Origin: JACKIC01 sp964392305
Lineage (GTDB): Bacteria; Planctomycetota; UBA1135; UBA2386
Direction: 5' to 3'
DNA: 64,000 nt
Assembly (NCBI GenBank): GCA_964392305.1
Contig: CAYMPV010000021.1
Location: forward strand, 1-64,000
Below, piece after piece: positions 9,405-18,615 of the stretch; the first letter of the stretch is position 1, and every line of letters starts with the position of its first letter. The notes under the pieces were generated by a model. That model saw nothing but the letters and a program-made list of their open reading frames with translations, did not search any database and was not told the origin of the DNA. The translations under genes and the position numbers were made by a program.

Positions 9405-10325
9405 TCAGATGCGCATCGACAGGAACGCGAACACGCCGGCGAAGCCGTAGTCGAGGTCGAAGTCGAGCCGGTCGCGCGTGGCGCCCGCGTTCATCTGGAA
9501 CCAGTTCGCGGCCAGGCCCAGGCCGACGTTGTCGGTCATGCGCCAGTCGAGGCCGAGCAGCAGGTCGAGCAGGTAACCGTCGACCCGATCCGTGCTGCCG
9601 ATGTCCTGCAGTTCGAGGTAGAAGGCCTGCAGTGAGGCCTGTGCGACGAGGTTGTCGGTCAGGGCCCAGCCGCCTTGCACGCCGAACACGGGCAGCGGCA
9701 CCGGCGTCTCGAACGTCTCCGTCGCCAGCGCCGCGACCGTCGCGCCGCCCGCCGTGGCCATGCCGCCGAGGCTCGCGGTGAGGCCCATGCTGTAGATGCC
9801 GAGCCCGAAGCCCAGTTCGTGATCGTCTTCGGCGACGAGGTAGTAGGTGTAACGCAGCGGCAAGACCTTCGTGCGCAGCTCGCTGGTGACGTCGACGCCG
9901 ACGTCGAAGTTGAGGTCGCCCCACTGGATCTGACGGTCGATGCTGCGCGAACCCTTGCGGTCGAGGTCGAAGTAACCGAGGTCGATGCGGTGGTGGCGGT
10001 TGATGCGCCAGTACAGATCGGCGCGGAACGACGAGGCATTGTCGTCGATGCCGAGTTCGTTCTCGAAGTTGACCGTGCGGCCGCCGGCGCCATCGAGGTC
10101 GAGCGATGCTTCGGTGCGGAAGGCGGCGGCCAGCATGCCGCCGGCGCGCAGGCCGATGGTCTCGGCGAAGGGGCCCTGGTCCGACGTTGGCTGGACTGAC
10201 CGGGGCGGTTGCGCGGCGAGTCCCACCACGGGCGCCACCGACGGTGGGTTCGTGGGCCTCGGCAGCGCACATGAGCAGGCAAGCGCGAGGAGTGGTCCCG
10301 TCAGGACTCGGGTGCGTCGCAGCAT
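9405..10325 (-). CDS. Putative outer-membrane beta-barrel protein with lipoprotein-like signal
   Basis: 306 residues starting MLRRTRVLTGPLLALACSC, which looks like a signal peptide ending in a lipobox-like L-A-C. After a Pro-rich spacer, the sequence consists of alternating beta strands with aromatic ends (for example a Y-W-R-I-N-R-H-H stretch, R-Y-T-Y-Y-L and F-L-S-M-R-I at the C-terminus). This fits a transmembrane or periplasmic beta barrel. No enzymatic motif is visible. The last residue is Ile rather than the usual terminal aromatic, but F sits five residues in. It lies 65 bases upstream of the SGNH hydrolase on the same strand and could be co-transcribed with it. Family assignment is by architecture only. 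Confidence 0.65.
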   Translation of the reverse strand: MLRRTRVLTGPLLALACSCALPRPTNPPSVAPVVGLAAQPPRSVQPTSDQGPFAETIGLRAGGMLAAAFRTEASLDLDGAGGRTVNFENELGIDDNASSFRADLYWRINRHHRIDLGYFDLDRKGSRSIDRQIQWGDLNFDVGVDVTSELRTKVLPLRYTYYLVAEDDHELGFGLGIYSMGLTASLGGMATAGGATVAALATETFETPVPLPVFGVQGGWALTDNLVAQASLQAFYLELQDIGSTDRVDGYLLDLLLGLDWRMTDNVGLGLAANWFQMNAGATRDRLDFDLDYGFAGVFAFLSMRI

Positions 10326-10375
10326 GCGGCGCAGTTGACGACCATCGCGACCGGGCCGCAAGAACACAGTGTGGC

Positions 10376-11005
10376 TCAGGCCCTCGGGTCTGCGGCGGTG
10401 TCGCGCGGAACGAAGCTCGCCGACAAGAACCTGCATGGACCGTCGGCGGCCAGCAGTTCCCCGCGGCCGGTGCCGTGCACCAACAGCGCGTCGCCGGGGC
10501 CCAGGACCCCGCCGAACAGGATCGCGGTGCCGGTCAGCGACAGCAGCAGGTGCTGCCCGGCAGTCAGCTTCAGGGCATGCACGCAGCCTTCGTCGACGGC
10601 GTGCACGGCGGCCGTGGCCGCGACCCGGGCGCGCGACACCATCACGTTCAGGTCCGAGGTGGCGCCGTTCAGCAGGCGCGCCGCGACCGTGTCTTCGCCG
10701 GCGAAGTCGACGCGCTGCAACGGCTGGTCGAGGCGCACGCGTTCGCCGTCGAAGTCCAGGTCCATGCCGGCGCCGTGCAGCAGCCACAGGCAACGGTCGA
10801 CGCCCGGAAACTGCGAGAACGGCCCGTCGCTGGCGATGTCGGCGATGCTCACGCGCCACGCGAAGCCGGCATCGAGGCTGCCTCCTGCCGGTTCGACCGC
10901 GACCTCGCGCGTGCTGCCGCCGCCGTTGCGCCACGGCACGACGCGTTGCTCGTGCCTGCGGATCCAGACCAGCCGGCAGTGGTCGGACAGGCAGTGGTCG
11001 GACAA
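10376..11005 (-). CDS. HutD/Ves-family cupin protein
   Basis: Up to 209 residues. The hallmark is an N-terminal V-V-P-W-R-N-G-G-G-S-T-R-E motif, followed by W-R-V-S-I-A-D-I and then P-F-S-Q-F-P-G-V-D-R. These are characteristic of HutD/Ves bicupins, which are associated with histidine utilisation or stress; their biochemical activity is poorly defined. No hut genes are visible in the window. The only in-frame start is TTG at 11005. It lies on a perfect 15-base tandem duplication that repeats S-D-H-C at the N-terminus, so the true start is uncertain. It follows the NYN gene on the same strand with a 19-base gap and may be in the same transcript. Confidence 0.8.
   Translation of the reverse strand: MSDHCLSDHCRLVWIRRHEQRVVPWRNGGGSTREVAVEPAGGSLDAGFAWRVSIADIASDGPFSQFPGVDRCLWLLHGAGMDLDFDGERVRLDQPLQRVDFAGEDTVAARLLNGATSDLNVMVSRARVAATAAVHAVDEGCVHALKLTAGQHLLLSLTGTAILFGGVLGPGDALLVHGTGRGELLAADGPCRFLSASFVPRDTAADPRA
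10975..11004. repeat. Perfect 15-bp tandem duplication at the HutD start
   Basis: The 15-base unit GGCAGTGGTCGGACA occurs twice in direct succession (10975-10989 and 10990-11004). On the minus strand it encodes a repeated S-D-H-C near the N-terminus of the HutD-like protein. It keeps frame, so it adds five residues without disrupting the gene. Confidence 0.9.
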
Positions 11006-11024
11006 GGTGCGCTCCCCTTCGGTG

Positions 11025-11843
11025 TCAGCTGCCGCCCTCGACCATGCGCACGATGTAGCCGCCCGAACGTTCGGCGCGCTCGAGTTCGATCAGGTGCTGC
11101 GCCTCGGCTTCCTCGAGCAGGTCGTTGAACGAGCGGAAGCCGTAGAACGCCTCGTTGAAGCCCGGCTTGCGGCGTTTGAGTGCCTGCTTGACCATCGAGC
11201 CCCAGATCTTGCCCTCCTCGCCACGTTCGGTGATCAGCGCGTCGAGCGTCTCGAGGATCAGGTCGAGGGCCTCCTCGGTGCGGCTCTCGGCGGCGCGTTT
11301 GCCGCTGTCGGCGGTGGGCGTCTTGCTGGCCTTGCGCTTGGGCTGCGGGTGTTTGCGCTCCGGCTTCTCGCGCACCAGGTCGTCGTAGAAGATGAACTCG
11401 TCGCAGTTGGCGGTCAGCAGGTCGCTGGTCGAGTTCTTGACGCCGACGCCGATCACGGTCTTGGCGTTCTCACGCAGCTTGCTGACCAGCGGCGAGAAGT
11501 CCGAGTCGCCGCTGATGATCACGAACGTGTCGACGTGCGGCTTGGTGTGGCAGAAGTCGAGCGCATCGACGACCAGCCGGATGTCGGCGCTGTTCTTGCC
11601 GGACATGCGCACGTGTGGGATCTCGATCAGTTCGAACGCGGCCTCGTGCATCGAACCCTTCCAGCTCTTGTAGCGCTCCCAGTCGCAGTAGGCCTTCTTG
11701 ACCACGATGCTGCCCTTGAGCAGCAGCCGGTCGAGTACCTTGCCGATGTCGAACTTCGCGAACTTCGAGTCGGCGACGCCGAGTGCGACGTTCTCGAAGT
11801 CGCAGAACACGGCGATGTTGGTGATCTCGGGGCGTGCGCTCAT
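11025..11843 (-). CDS. NYN-domain putative RNase with C-terminal OST-HTH/LOTUS domain
   Basis: 272 residues. The N-terminal half is a PIN-like NYN domain with the expected acidic motifs: F-C-D-F-E-N-V near residue 14, K-N-S-A-D-I-R-L-V-V-D-A-L-D, and I-I-S-G-D-S-D-F. These Asp residues normally bind metal for RNA cleavage. A Lys/Arg-rich linker follows (about residues 155-185). The C-terminal 80 residues match the OST-HTH/LOTUS pattern (L-D-L-I-L-E-T-L, I-W-G-S-M-V-K, F-R-S-F-N-D-L-L-E-E-A), an RNA or G-quadruplex binding winged helix. Predicted cytoplasmic, with a role in RNA processing or decay by family analogy. The downstream HutD gene starts 19 bases after the stop. Confidence 0.88.
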   Translation of the reverse strand: MSARPEITNIAVFCDFENVALGVADSKFAKFDIGKVLDRLLLKGSIVVKKAYCDWERYKSWKGSMHEAAFELIEIPHVRMSGKNSADIRLVVDALDFCHTKPHVDTFVIISGDSDFSPLVSKLRENAKTVIGVGVKNSTSDLLTANCDEFIFYDDLVREKPERKHPQPKRKASKTPTADSGKRAAESRTEEALDLILETLDALITERGEEGKIWGSMVKQALKRRKPGFNEAFYGFRSFNDLLEEAEAQHLIELERAERSGGYIVRMVEGGS

Positions 11844-11928
11844 GGTGTGCTAGCGTTGCCGCCCGCGCCCGTCGCCGCCACGACAATCTACCGGGTTCGT
11901 GGTGGTGGGGCCTCCGCGTGCGGCCCGA

Positions 11929-12759
11929 TCATTCGGCCCAGATCGAGCGCAGCAGCAGGTTCATGCTGGCGAAGGCCCGGCGGGCACTGCGTTCGTGGTA
12001 GCGGGCGCCGTCGCTGGCGGCGGTCGGATCCGTGAAGCTGTGCACCGTGCCGCTGAACTGCAGCAGCTGCCAGTCGACGTCGGTCTTCGCCATCGCGGCG
12101 ACGAACTGTTGCACGTCGGCCTGCGGCACGTAGGGGTCGTCGGCGCCGTGGCAGACCAACACCTTCGCCCGGGTCTTGCCCGCGTCGTCGGCCAGCGTCG
12201 GGGACACCAGGTCGCCGTGGAACGAGATGATCGCGGCGAGGTCGGCGCCGGACCGGCCGAGTTCGAGCACCGTGCCGCCGCCGAAACAGAAGCCGATCGC
12301 GGCGACCTTGGTGGGGTCGAGTCCGAGCGGTTTGCCCTCGGCGCGGAACACCTGCAGCGCCTTGTCGGCGCGGGCCCGCATCATCTTCCGGTCGCTGCGG
12401 ACCGCGGTCGCGGCCGCGCTTGCCTGCGCGGCGTCGCTCGGCCGCGTGTCCACCCCGTACATGTCGACCATCATCACCACGTAACCGTCGCCGGCCACCT
12501 GCATGGCCTTGCTCAACGAAGCCTGCGTCGGGCCCATCCAGTTGGGCACCATCAGGATGCCGGGCCGGGGCGCGCCGGTCTTGGCGGGATGCACGATCAC
12601 GCTCTCGAAGGTCTTGCCGTCGAGTTCGTAACGCACGGCTTTGGTCACGAGCTGATCCTTGGCTGGCGTCGGGGACGAGCCCGGCAGTTCGCGCTGGGCG
12701 GGCGCAGCGGCGCAGAAGGCAGTTGCGAACAGACAGAAGGCGAGGGTCTTGCCGATCAT
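11929..12759 (-). CDS. Secreted dienelactone hydrolase-family protein
   Basis: 276 residues from the ATG that begins a signal peptide (MIGKTLAFCLFATAFCAAAPAQ). The domain is an alpha/beta hydrolase of the DLH type. Cys replaces Ser as nucleophile in G-F-C-F-G-G-G, as in classical dienelactone hydrolases, with a later H-G-A-D-D-P-Y-V (acid) and a His in G-T-V-H-S-F. The family hydrolyses ester or lactone bonds. The signal peptide puts this one outside the cytoplasm, so the substrate is probably not a cytosolic dienelactone. It stands alone between the NYN gene and the acetylesterase gene, all on the minus strand. Confidence 0.87.
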   Translation of the reverse strand: MIGKTLAFCLFATAFCAAAPAQRELPGSSPTPAKDQLVTKAVRYELDGKTFESVIVHPAKTGAPRPGILMVPNWMGPTQASLSKAMQVAGDGYVVMMVDMYGVDTRPSDAAQASAAATAVRSDRKMMRARADKALQVFRAEGKPLGLDPTKVAAIGFCFGGGTVLELGRSGADLAAIISFHGDLVSPTLADDAGKTRAKVLVCHGADDPYVPQADVQQFVAAMAKTDVDWQLLQFSGTVHSFTDPTAASDGARYHERSARRAFASMNLLLRSIWAE

Positions 12760-12858
12760 GGCGCGCACGATAGGCCTGCGCGCGCTGTCACAACAGATCG
12801 GCGCAACGGGTCGCCGCGGCAACTGCGCACTCGTCGTGGCCCGGGTCCCTGCCCGGCG

Positions 12859-14814
12859 TCAGGGCACGGGCGCCGCGAACGGCCACGCCGGCAGGCCGGC
12901 GCCGTTGGCGAGAGAGCAGTCGGGCACGGCGGCCCAGGCGTAGCGGACCTGCTTGGGCACCGACACCGCAGCACAACGCAGCAGCACGGCGTCGTCGTCG
13001 AGTCGTGCGGTCGCGGCGTGGAACACACCGTCGTCGCCGGCCAGTTCGAAGCCGCGCGGCGCTCCGTCGCTGACCAGTCCACCGTCGGTGTTGGTGAACA
13101 CGACACGCACGGCGTCGCCGGCGCGCGTGATCGTCGCCGGTCGCGGGCCGTCGGCGACGACGGTTTCGGCGTAGTGGTCGCGCAGCGCCTGCAGCGCCAG
13201 CCGTTTGCCGACCGCCTGTTTGTCGTGCGGGTGGATGTCCTTGGCTTCGCCGACGTCGAGCGTCACCACCATGCCCGTGTGTGGCAGGCGCAACGCCGCG
13301 GTCTGGGCCTCACGCAGGCGCGGCGTCGCCAACTCGTCGTGGTCGTAGTCGAACGGCGCGATCTGCACGAAGTAGAACGGCAGAGCGCTGGCGAACGCGC
13401 GACGCCAGTCTTCGATCATCGCCGGGAACAGGCGCGCGTACTGCTCGTCGCGGCCGCGGTTCGATTCGCCTTGGTACCAGATCGCACCCGTGAACGGGAA
13501 CGGCACCAGCGGCGCGATCATCGCGTTGTAGAGCACGGCCGGCCGGTTGGGGTCGTTGCCGTCGTCGCGCGGCCACTTCGGCAACTCGCGCAGCGCCGGG
13601 CCGGTGTGGCGTCGCCACACGCCGTCGACGGCGACATGCGCTGCCGCGTCGCGGTCGCTGCGCAGCTGCAGGTCGGCGGCGGCGCCGCCGAAGCCGCCTT
13701 CGCCGCCGGTGTCGACGACCCGCACGAGCAGTTCGACGGTTTCCTTGGCGGTCAGCGCCTTGGGCACGCGGTAGTGCCGCGGCGTCGACCAGGCGCCGTC
13801 GCGTTCCATGCCGCCGATGCGCGCGCCGTTGCACCAGACCGTGTCCATGTCGTCGATCGCGCCGAGGTCGAGCCACAGGTCCTGGCCGCGCAGTGCCGCC
13901 GGCAGCGCGACGGTGCGGTGGTAGAACGCCACGCCGTCGAAGTCGGCGAGCCCCGAACGCGACCACAGATCCGGCATCTGCACCGTGGTTGCCGCGGGCG
14001 TTGCCGGGGTGTCGGTGACCGCTTTCCAGAACGCCGCGCGGCGTTCGGTGACGGTGTTCGCCGTCGGGCCGGGTCTCGTGTCGGCCAACGCCGCGTCGAA
14101 CTCGGGGAACGCGCGCAGGCCCGATTCGCTGGTCCACGCCTCGCAGACGGTGCCGCCCCACGACGACACCACCAGTCCGATCGGGCCCTTGCCGCGCGTC
14201 AGCAGTTCGCGGCCGAAGAAGTAGGCGCTCGCCGAGAAGGTCGCGACCGTCGCCGGTGAGCACACCTGCCAGTGGCCTTGCACGTCGTCGAGCGGCACGC
14301 CGCTGGTCGCGCGTTCGAGCGTGAACACCCGCAGCTGCGGGTGGTCGGCCGCCGCGATCTCCTGCTGATGGTTCAGCACGCCGCCGCGCCAGCCGCCGTG
14401 ATCGCCGACGGGCATCTCCATGTTGGACTGGCCCGAAGCGAGCCAGACGTCGCCGATCAGCACGTCGCGCAGCACGGTGGTGGTCGTTGCACCCGGCCCT
14501 GGCGTGCAGCGCAGCGTGATCTCGACCGGTCCGCCGCGGTCGGGAGTCGGCAGCTTCACCGTCCACTGGCCGTCGGCGGGCGTGATCGCGCTGGCGCGTT
14601 CGCCCCACGAACCCTGCACCTCGATGGCCGCCCCCGCCGGGCCGAAGCCGCTGATCGGCACGGTGGTGCGGGCCGGCAGGACCATGTGGTCGCCGAACAG
14701 TCGTTTGGGGCGGAACGTCGCGAGTTTGGCAGCGAGCAGGTCGTCTTGGGAAGGCGGCGGTGTCTGCGCGGTTGCGGGCGTCGTCAACAGACCGATGAGG
14801 AGGAGGGTGCGCAC
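12859..14814 (-). CDS. Sialate O-acetylesterase-like secreted esterase
   Basis: 651 residues from a GTG start at the signal peptide (V-R-T-L-L-L-I-G-L-L then TPATAQ). The nucleophile motif is W-L-A-S-G-Q-S-N-M with Ser130. The second conserved block is I-W-Y-Q-G-E-S-N, and the D-x-H pair appears as K-D-I-H-P-H-D-K near the C-terminus. A jelly-roll segment (L-W-L-D-L-G-A-I-D-D-M-D-T-V-W-C-N-G) is inserted between them, as in the longer family members. Family members remove O-acetyl groups from sialic acids or from other sugars such as acetylated xylan. The substrate is probably a polysaccharide or glycan. Expected location is the periplasm or outside the cell. Confidence 0.87.
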   Translation of the reverse strand: MRTLLLIGLLTTPATAQTPPPSQDDLLAAKLATFRPKRLFGDHMVLPARTTVPISGFGPAGAAIEVQGSWGERASAITPADGQWTVKLPTPDRGGPVEITLRCTPGPGATTTTVLRDVLIGDVWLASGQSNMEMPVGDHGGWRGGVLNHQQEIAAADHPQLRVFTLERATSGVPLDDVQGHWQVCSPATVATFSASAYFFGRELLTRGKGPIGLVVSSWGGTVCEAWTSESGLRAFPEFDAALADTRPGPTANTVTERRAAFWKAVTDTPATPAATTVQMPDLWSRSGLADFDGVAFYHRTVALPAALRGQDLWLDLGAIDDMDTVWCNGARIGGMERDGAWSTPRHYRVPKALTAKETVELLVRVVDTGGEGGFGGAAADLQLRSDRDAAAHVAVDGVWRRHTGPALRELPKWPRDDGNDPNRPAVLYNAMIAPLVPFPFTGAIWYQGESNRGRDEQYARLFPAMIEDWRRAFASALPFYFVQIAPFDYDHDELATPRLREAQTAALRLPHTGMVVTLDVGEAKDIHPHDKQAVGKRLALQALRDHYAETVVADGPRPATITRAGDAVRVVFTNTDGGLVSDGAPRGFELAGDDGVFHAATARLDDDAVLLRCAAVSVPKQVRYAWAAVPDCSLANGAGLPAWPFAAPVP

Positions 14815-14900
14815 GCGGGAACTGTCGCAGATCGGGCCCGCACGGCAACGGCCCCGTTCCGGAAGGCGCCGGAATGGGCTGCGGTCAGCACCGCGATCGG

Positions 14901-17285
14901 CTACTTCGCCTGTGCGGCGGACGGCAGTTGCACCTGCAGCGTTCCGGTCGAGCCGGCGAGATCCAAGGCCTGCAGGACGACGTTGTCGCGTTTGACCGAC
15001 AGCTGCCCGGACCGCGCCCGCAGCCACAAGTCGACGCGGTCGCCGGCGCGCCAGTTCGATCGGCAACCGGAGTTGAAGTTGCGGCCGAACTGCGCCGGCA
15101 CGAAGTTGCCGACGCCATAGGGCCAGTGTTCATCCTCGGGAGCGATCTCGATGGCGCATTCGCGCCGGGCGCTGGCCGCGTCCGCCGCGGTGATCGTGAG
15201 TTCGACGTGCACGGCGTCGCCGTCCAACGACTGCGGCGCCACCGGGTTGGTCGCGTCGATCTCCTGCCAGTGCAGTGGCACCCCGGTGGCGACGTCGAAC
15301 AACATCAGGTGCACGCGGCGCCCCGGCGAGTACAGCGCGAAGGTGCGGTCGGGTCCGAGCAACGAGATCGGGCCCGTGAGGCGGAAGTTGCCGAAGTAGG
15401 AGTTCTCGTGCTCTTGCCACACGACCGTCACCGCCAGGCGCTGCCACGGAACGGTGCCGGCCACCTTGCCGGTGATCGGCATCAAGGTGGGGCAGGCCAA
15501 CTCGCAGACTTCCGCGGCGGCGGCCGCGCCGTTCCAGATCCCTGCCGGCAGCTTCATGCGCCCGCCGCCGCGCGGCGTCGCGGCCACGAGCAGCTGCACC
15601 TCGTAGTCCTTGGGGTGCAGATCGGGCAGCGTGAAGGTGCCGTCGGCGGTGATCGGCACCGCGCCGTCGTACTCGCCGGCCCACGCGCTGCTCGACATGT
15701 TGGGGCGATGCCAGTGCACGCGCACCTGCGCGCCGACGGGGACCGCACCTTGCAAGCGGCCGCGCAGCACGACGTTCTCGGGGACCTTCACGTCGACATC
15801 GGTCTTGGTCTCGCCTTCGCCGAGTTCGAGCGTCTGCGGCGGCAGTTCGATGCGGCCCGGCACGTGCACGAACAGATCGCAGGTGCCCGGTGGCAAGCCG
15901 CGCAACTCGTACCGTCCCTGCGCGTCGGTGCGGACCGAAGTCGGCGCGCCGGTGAGGCTGGCGACGGTGCGGAAGCCGATGCTGTAGTGACGACGTTCGT
16001 TGGCGGTGATGCGCTGCGTCGGGATCACCTCGGCGCCGACTATCGGTTCGCCGCTGGTCGCCGACAGCACGCGACCGCGGATCACCGCTTCCTTGGGCAA
16101 GGTCACGACCACGGGATCACCCTGCAGCGCCTTGGTGTCGATCTGCAAGCGACCGAGGCCATGGCCGTCGGCGATCACGAAGACGAGGCCCGTGTCGTCG
16201 CGCGACGACTGCACCTTGCCGACGAGCCTGGCTTCTTCGCCGTCGGCGCTGCCGCTCCAGCCTTCGTCGCGGCTGGCACTGTTCGACAGCAGCATCGCGT
16301 CACAGCGGTACTCCAGCTGGTTGCCGGGCATCCAGCGCACGTAGGCCTTGAAGCCGTGGACCGCCGCACCCGTCGGGTCCTTGGCACGCACGCGCAGGGT
16401 CCCGACCTGGGTCTCCTTCGGCGCCTCCAGGCGCAGCAGCAACGGCGCTTGGGTCGGGTCGAGGGTGACCGAAGCCGACAGGTAGACACCGTCGACCCGC
16501 TTGCTGGCGCGCAACGTGCCGACGCCGCGCGTGCGCGGTGCGAACGCGAACGTGCCGTCGCCAGCGGTTTGGCCGGCGTTCTCGTAGTCGAAGCGGATCA
16601 GCGCCTCGGCGACGCCGTTGCCGGCTTCGTCGACGACGCGCCCCTGCCACTTCGGTGCGGCGACCAGCGTGACGTCGAGCGGCGTGCCGATGCCGGCGGG
16701 CTGCACGAACTCGTCGTAGTAGCCTGGGCACGAGACCCGCACGCTGCCCGCCGACTGCACCATGCCCGGCAAGCGGAAGATGCCGCGCGCGTCGCTGCGT
16801 GCGCCGGTGCGGCACACGAGCCGGTCGTTGCGGTCGCGGTCGCCGAGGAACGGTTGGCGATCGAGCAGGTCGTCGGCGACGACCGTGGCGCCAGCGAGCG
16901 GTGCGCCGGCCTCGTCGCGCACCCGACCGGCGGTGCTCGTGCCTCGGTCCATGGCGAACGCGCCCAGGTCGAGCTGCAGGTCCTTGTCGGTCGCCAGCGC
17001 GCAGGTCCTCGTCGCCCAACGGCCGCCGCCGACCAGCAGGTGCCGGGTGCTGCCCTTCGGCACGGTGAGCGCGACGCGGAAGCGGCCGTCGGCGTCGGTG
17101 CTCGTCTTCGGCGCAGCAGCGAGTGCGGCGCCGATGGTCTCGAGGTCGGCCACGTCGGTGACGATCACGCCGGCGACCGGTTGTCGTGCAGCATCGACAG
17201 CGACACCGGTGACCTCGATCGTGACGGCCGCCGTCGGCTCCTGCGGGCTGAGCCAGACGAGACAGGTGAGCAGCGAAACGAACAT
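14901..17285 (-). CDS. Large secreted protein with carboxypeptidase-regulatory-like repeats
   Basis: 794 residues from the ATG beginning MFVSLLTCLVWLSPQ, a short signal peptide. Repeated prealbumin-like beta-sandwich units are seen (G-V-A-V-D-A-A-R-Q-P-V-A-G-V, V-R-D-E-A-G-A-P-L-A-G-A-T-V, V-D-E-A-G-N-G-V-A-E-A-L, and I-R-G-R-V-L-S-A-T-S-G-E-P-I-V-G). No catalytic motif is visible. A role in surface structure or glycan adhesion is possible but unproven. It is followed on the same strand, after 86 bases, by the acetylesterase gene at 12859-14814. The arrangement would allow co-transcription, which could link this protein to the acetylated glycan. Confidence 0.8.
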   Translation of the reverse strand: MFVSLLTCLVWLSPQEPTAAVTIEVTGVAVDAARQPVAGVIVTDVADLETIGAALAAAPKTSTDADGRFRVALTVPKGSTRHLLVGGGRWATRTCALATDKDLQLDLGAFAMDRGTSTAGRVRDEAGAPLAGATVVADDLLDRQPFLGDRDRNDRLVCRTGARSDARGIFRLPGMVQSAGSVRVSCPGYYDEFVQPAGIGTPLDVTLVAAPKWQGRVVDEAGNGVAEALIRFDYENAGQTAGDGTFAFAPRTRGVGTLRASKRVDGVYLSASVTLDPTQAPLLLRLEAPKETQVGTLRVRAKDPTGAAVHGFKAYVRWMPGNQLEYRCDAMLLSNSASRDEGWSGSADGEEARLVGKVQSSRDDTGLVFVIADGHGLGRLQIDTKALQGDPVVVTLPKEAVIRGRVLSATSGEPIVGAEVIPTQRITANERRHYSIGFRTVASLTGAPTSVRTDAQGRYELRGLPPGTCDLFVHVPGRIELPPQTLELGEGETKTDVDVKVPENVVLRGRLQGAVPVGAQVRVHWHRPNMSSSAWAGEYDGAVPITADGTFTLPDLHPKDYEVQLLVAATPRGGGRMKLPAGIWNGAAAAAEVCELACPTLMPITGKVAGTVPWQRLAVTVVWQEHENSYFGNFRLTGPISLLGPDRTFALYSPGRRVHLMLFDVATGVPLHWQEIDATNPVAPQSLDGDAVHVELTITAADAASARRECAIEIAPEDEHWPYGVGNFVPAQFGRNFNSGCRSNWRAGDRVDLWLRARSGQLSVKRDNVVLQALDLAGSTGTLQVQLPSAAQAK

Positions 17286-17365
17286 GCGGGGCCCTCGGCA
17301 GTGTGTTGACGGGGCCGCATCGTAGCGGCAGGCAGGGCCCGTCAACTCCCGCGTGGCGGCCGGAG

Positions 17366-17387
17366 CCCGTTCCTCACCCGTTCCTCA
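17366..17387. repeat. 11-bp tandem repeat spanning a stop codon
   Basis: CCCGTTCCTCA occurs twice in tandem. The second copy contains the minus-strand stop of the gene at 17385-18476. Short and probably of no functional weight. A similar short direct repeat (GTTCACGTTC) flanks the stop codon at 28132. Confidence 0.7.
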
Positions 17388-18476
17388 GAAGTTGCGCGCG
17401 CGGCTGCGGCCGACCGTCGGCCAGGTCCAGCCCCAATTGTCGCTCGCGTCCGCCTCGGCAGCGGTGATCAGCTTGACCATCTCCTTGGCCTCCTTGTTGT
17501 CGGGATCGAACGCGATCACCTTCTGCGCCCACTCCATCGCGTTCTTGTAGTCGCTGCGCACGCACAGCATGTTCGCGGCGTGCAGTGCGGCGGCGATGCC
17601 CTGGTTGTGGATCTGCTGGGTGATCGGGGCGGCGGCGGCGGCGAGGTCGGAGTCGTCGGGGTGGTCGGCGACCAGCTTGCCCAGGGCCTGGTAGGCCTTC
17701 TTGAAGTGGCCGATCGCGCTCTCGCAGAGGTTCTTCGAGGCCGTGGTGCTGCCCGACTTGCGGATCGCGCTGCTGTAGTCCTTCTCACCGCGCTCCACGT
17801 CCTTGACGATCGCCTGCAGCTTCTTCTCGTTGCTGGCCCGAACCTTGGCGTCGAGTTTTGCCTGCCGGTCGTCTTCCTTCTTCTGCTTGACCGCGCGTTC
17901 GAGGCCTTCGACGGAGGCTGCGATCGCGTCGAGCTGTTCTTCGCTGCGCTGGTCGGCGAGGCGGGTGGTCAGCAGTTTCAGGCAGTCCTTGGCGAGCGGC
18001 GTGTCCTGGTCCGCGACGGCGTCGTTGATCATCTTCTCGAGCGCTTCGGCGGCCCACTTGCGCACCTCGGCGCGCTTGCCGTCGAAATCGGCGGCGCCCT
18101 TGACGGTCTCGAGCGCTGAGCGCGCCTGCTTGCCGGCTGAGTTGAGCAGGCCCAGTTCCGCGGCCTTGCGCGCCATCGCGAAGTGTGAGTCGAAGTCGGC
18201 CGGCGGCTTCGCCGCCATCAGCACCGTGAACACCGACGCAGCTTCGAAGTCGTCGAGGTCGTGGGTGACGGTCATCGTGCCGCCGAGCACCGAGGTGGCG
18301 ATGCGCACCTTCTCGCCGTTGATGCCGCGGAACTTGCCGGAGACCACCTCGCCGCTCTTGGTCTTGAGGTAGAGCGACTTCTCGGTGCCGGCGGCCTGGT
18401 CGTTCTGGGCGACGAGTGTGCTGCCGGTGCCGAAGCAAAGGGCGAGAATCAGGGGCAGGCCGAGGATCTTGTTCAT
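17385..18476 (-). CDS. Secreted helical/TPR-like protein of unknown function
   Basis: 363 residues. The signal peptide (MNKILGLPLILALCFG to VAQ) fixes the start at 18476. After it, a small beta region resembles an SHD1-like fold (K-T-K-S-G-E-V-V-S-G-K-F). The rest is helical and charged, rich in Ala, Lys and Glu, with coiled-coil character around residues 190-250. Near the C-terminus is an N-M-L-C-V-R-S-D-Y-K-N-A-M-E-W-A-Q-K pattern that looks like a TPR. The product is probably periplasmic. I cannot name a family with confidence. It is not in an obvious operon. Confidence 0.75.
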   Translation of the reverse strand: MNKILGLPLILALCFGTGSTLVAQNDQAAGTEKSLYLKTKSGEVVSGKFRGINGEKVRIATSVLGGTMTVTHDLDDFEAASVFTVLMAAKPPADFDSHFAMARKAAELGLLNSAGKQARSALETVKGAADFDGKRAEVRKWAAEALEKMINDAVADQDTPLAKDCLKLLTTRLADQRSEEQLDAIAASVEGLERAVKQKKEDDRQAKLDAKVRASNEKKLQAIVKDVERGEKDYSSAIRKSGSTTASKNLCESAIGHFKKAYQALGKLVADHPDDSDLAAAAAPITQQIHNQGIAAALHAANMLCVRSDYKNAMEWAQKVIAFDPDNKEAKEMVKLITAAEADASDNWGWTWPTVGRSRARNF

Positions 18477-18615
18477 GGCGAGTGATTGGCCAGCGAATGG
18501 CTGGGGTCTGGGGCCCGGTACGATCCGCGTTGGCGCGCGACGCCGCAAGGGTGCGGGCGCCAACTTGTCCCGCAGCAGACCCAAACACGCCGTGCCGGGA
18601 CGTGGTTGGCGCGGT

